Source: Mycobacterium vicinigordonae
Lineage (GTDB): Bacteria > Actinomycetota > Actinomycetes > Mycobacteriales > Mycobacteriaceae
Length of the DNA: 64,000 nt
Reading direction: 5' to 3'
NCBI RefSeq assembly: GCF_013466425.1
Contig: NZ_CP059165.1
Coordinates: forward strand, 5,146,001 to 5,210,000
The notes under the pieces are model-generated. The model did not search any database, was not told where the DNA came from, and saw only the letters and a list, made by a program, of their open reading frames with translations. The translations under genes were made by a program, and so were the position numbers. Below, piece by piece: positions 63,911 through 64,000 of this stretch (its first letter is position 1; each line of letters starts with the position of its first letter).

Positions 63911-64000
63911 ATGCTTGGCCGGGACCTATTACCCCAGGGGCGACTTCGTCGCACTATGCCGCTGGCCGGATTCACCGCGCGCGCAGCTAGCGGGCGCCTG
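63911..64000 (+). CDS. Start of an ORF cut by the right window edge
   Basis: An open frame of 30 codons begins at ATG 63911 with AGGAG 63901-63905 upstream, and runs to the window end. The reading MLGRDLLPQGRLRRTMPLAG and then FTARAASGRL is basic and could be the start of an ABC1/AarF-like kinase, but the piece is too short to classify. The 73 bases between the P450 and this start hold no other feature. Confidence 0.35.
   Translation, partial: MLGRDLLPQGRLRRTMPLAGFTARAASGRL

Overview
The window is actinobacterial, high-GC DNA and almost certainly chromosomal DNA of a slow-growing Mycobacterium. It carries a PE/PPE gene pair of the SVP subfamily. Its central 26-46 kb block matches, gene by gene and in inverted orientation, the M. 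tuberculosis order Rv0990c-Rv1005c as I remember it (pabB, the Rv1004c type protein, rsmI, pmt, arcA, an AlkB-like protein, a DUF5642 lipoprotein, the cNMP-dependent acetyltransferase, tRNA-Ala, glpR, rimJ, moeA1/glp, galU, 5-FTHF cyclo-ligase, ruc, a SAF protein). No insertion sequence, phage gene or CRISPR array was seen.

Left arm (1-26 kb). A partial TetR regulator and the PE/PPE pair precede a large surface-polysaccharide locus. The + strand block 2676-14168 encodes a glucose-1-phosphate cytidylyltransferase, a PIG-L deacetylase, an RmlC-type epimerase, a WecG/TagA transferase, a polyprenyl-phosphate sugar transferase, a Wzx-like flippase, a fused GT2-GT4, two C-methyltransferase-type proteins and a GT4. 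The convergent - strand block 23021-14264 encodes a GAF-GGDEF-EAL c-di-GMP protein, a hydrolase-like lipoprotein, a Wzz/tyrosine-kinase-like protein with a changed Walker A motif, a Wzy/O-antigen-ligase-like membrane protein and a GT4-FkbM fusion. Together this is a full set of parts for Wzx/Wzy-type exopolysaccharide assembly. A lone FkbM methyltransferase and an oxidoreductase/ECF41 sigma-factor pair with a candidate self-controlled promoter complete the arm.

Centre (26-46.6 kb). This is the conserved core described above. An accessory patch at 36.0-40.3 kb lies between the acetyltransferase gene and tRNA-Ala(CGC); it holds a methyltransferase, two small unknowns, an AraC regulator and a flavoprotein. 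A CIRCE (HrcA operator) element lies upstream of ruc.

Right arm (46.6-64 kb). This is a terpenoid biosynthetic cluster. A P450/amidohydrolase pair is transcribed leftward. A LAL-family LuxR regulator is followed by a tightly packed nine-gene operon: prenyl diphosphate synthase, P450, class I terpene synthase, six-helix membrane protein, a short alpha-toroid (squalene-cyclase-like) protein with DADS in place of DxDD, IspH, DXS, IspG and a second P450. The operon therefore carries its own first (DXS) and last two (IspG, IspH) MEP-pathway steps, plus chain elongation, cyclisation and oxidation. It is related in concept to the M. tuberculosis tuberculosinol region (Rv3377c-Rv3383c) but differs in gene content, and it is the best candidate for an undescribed system here. 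A 48-bp relic of the LuxR 3' end upstream of the regulator records an earlier duplication.
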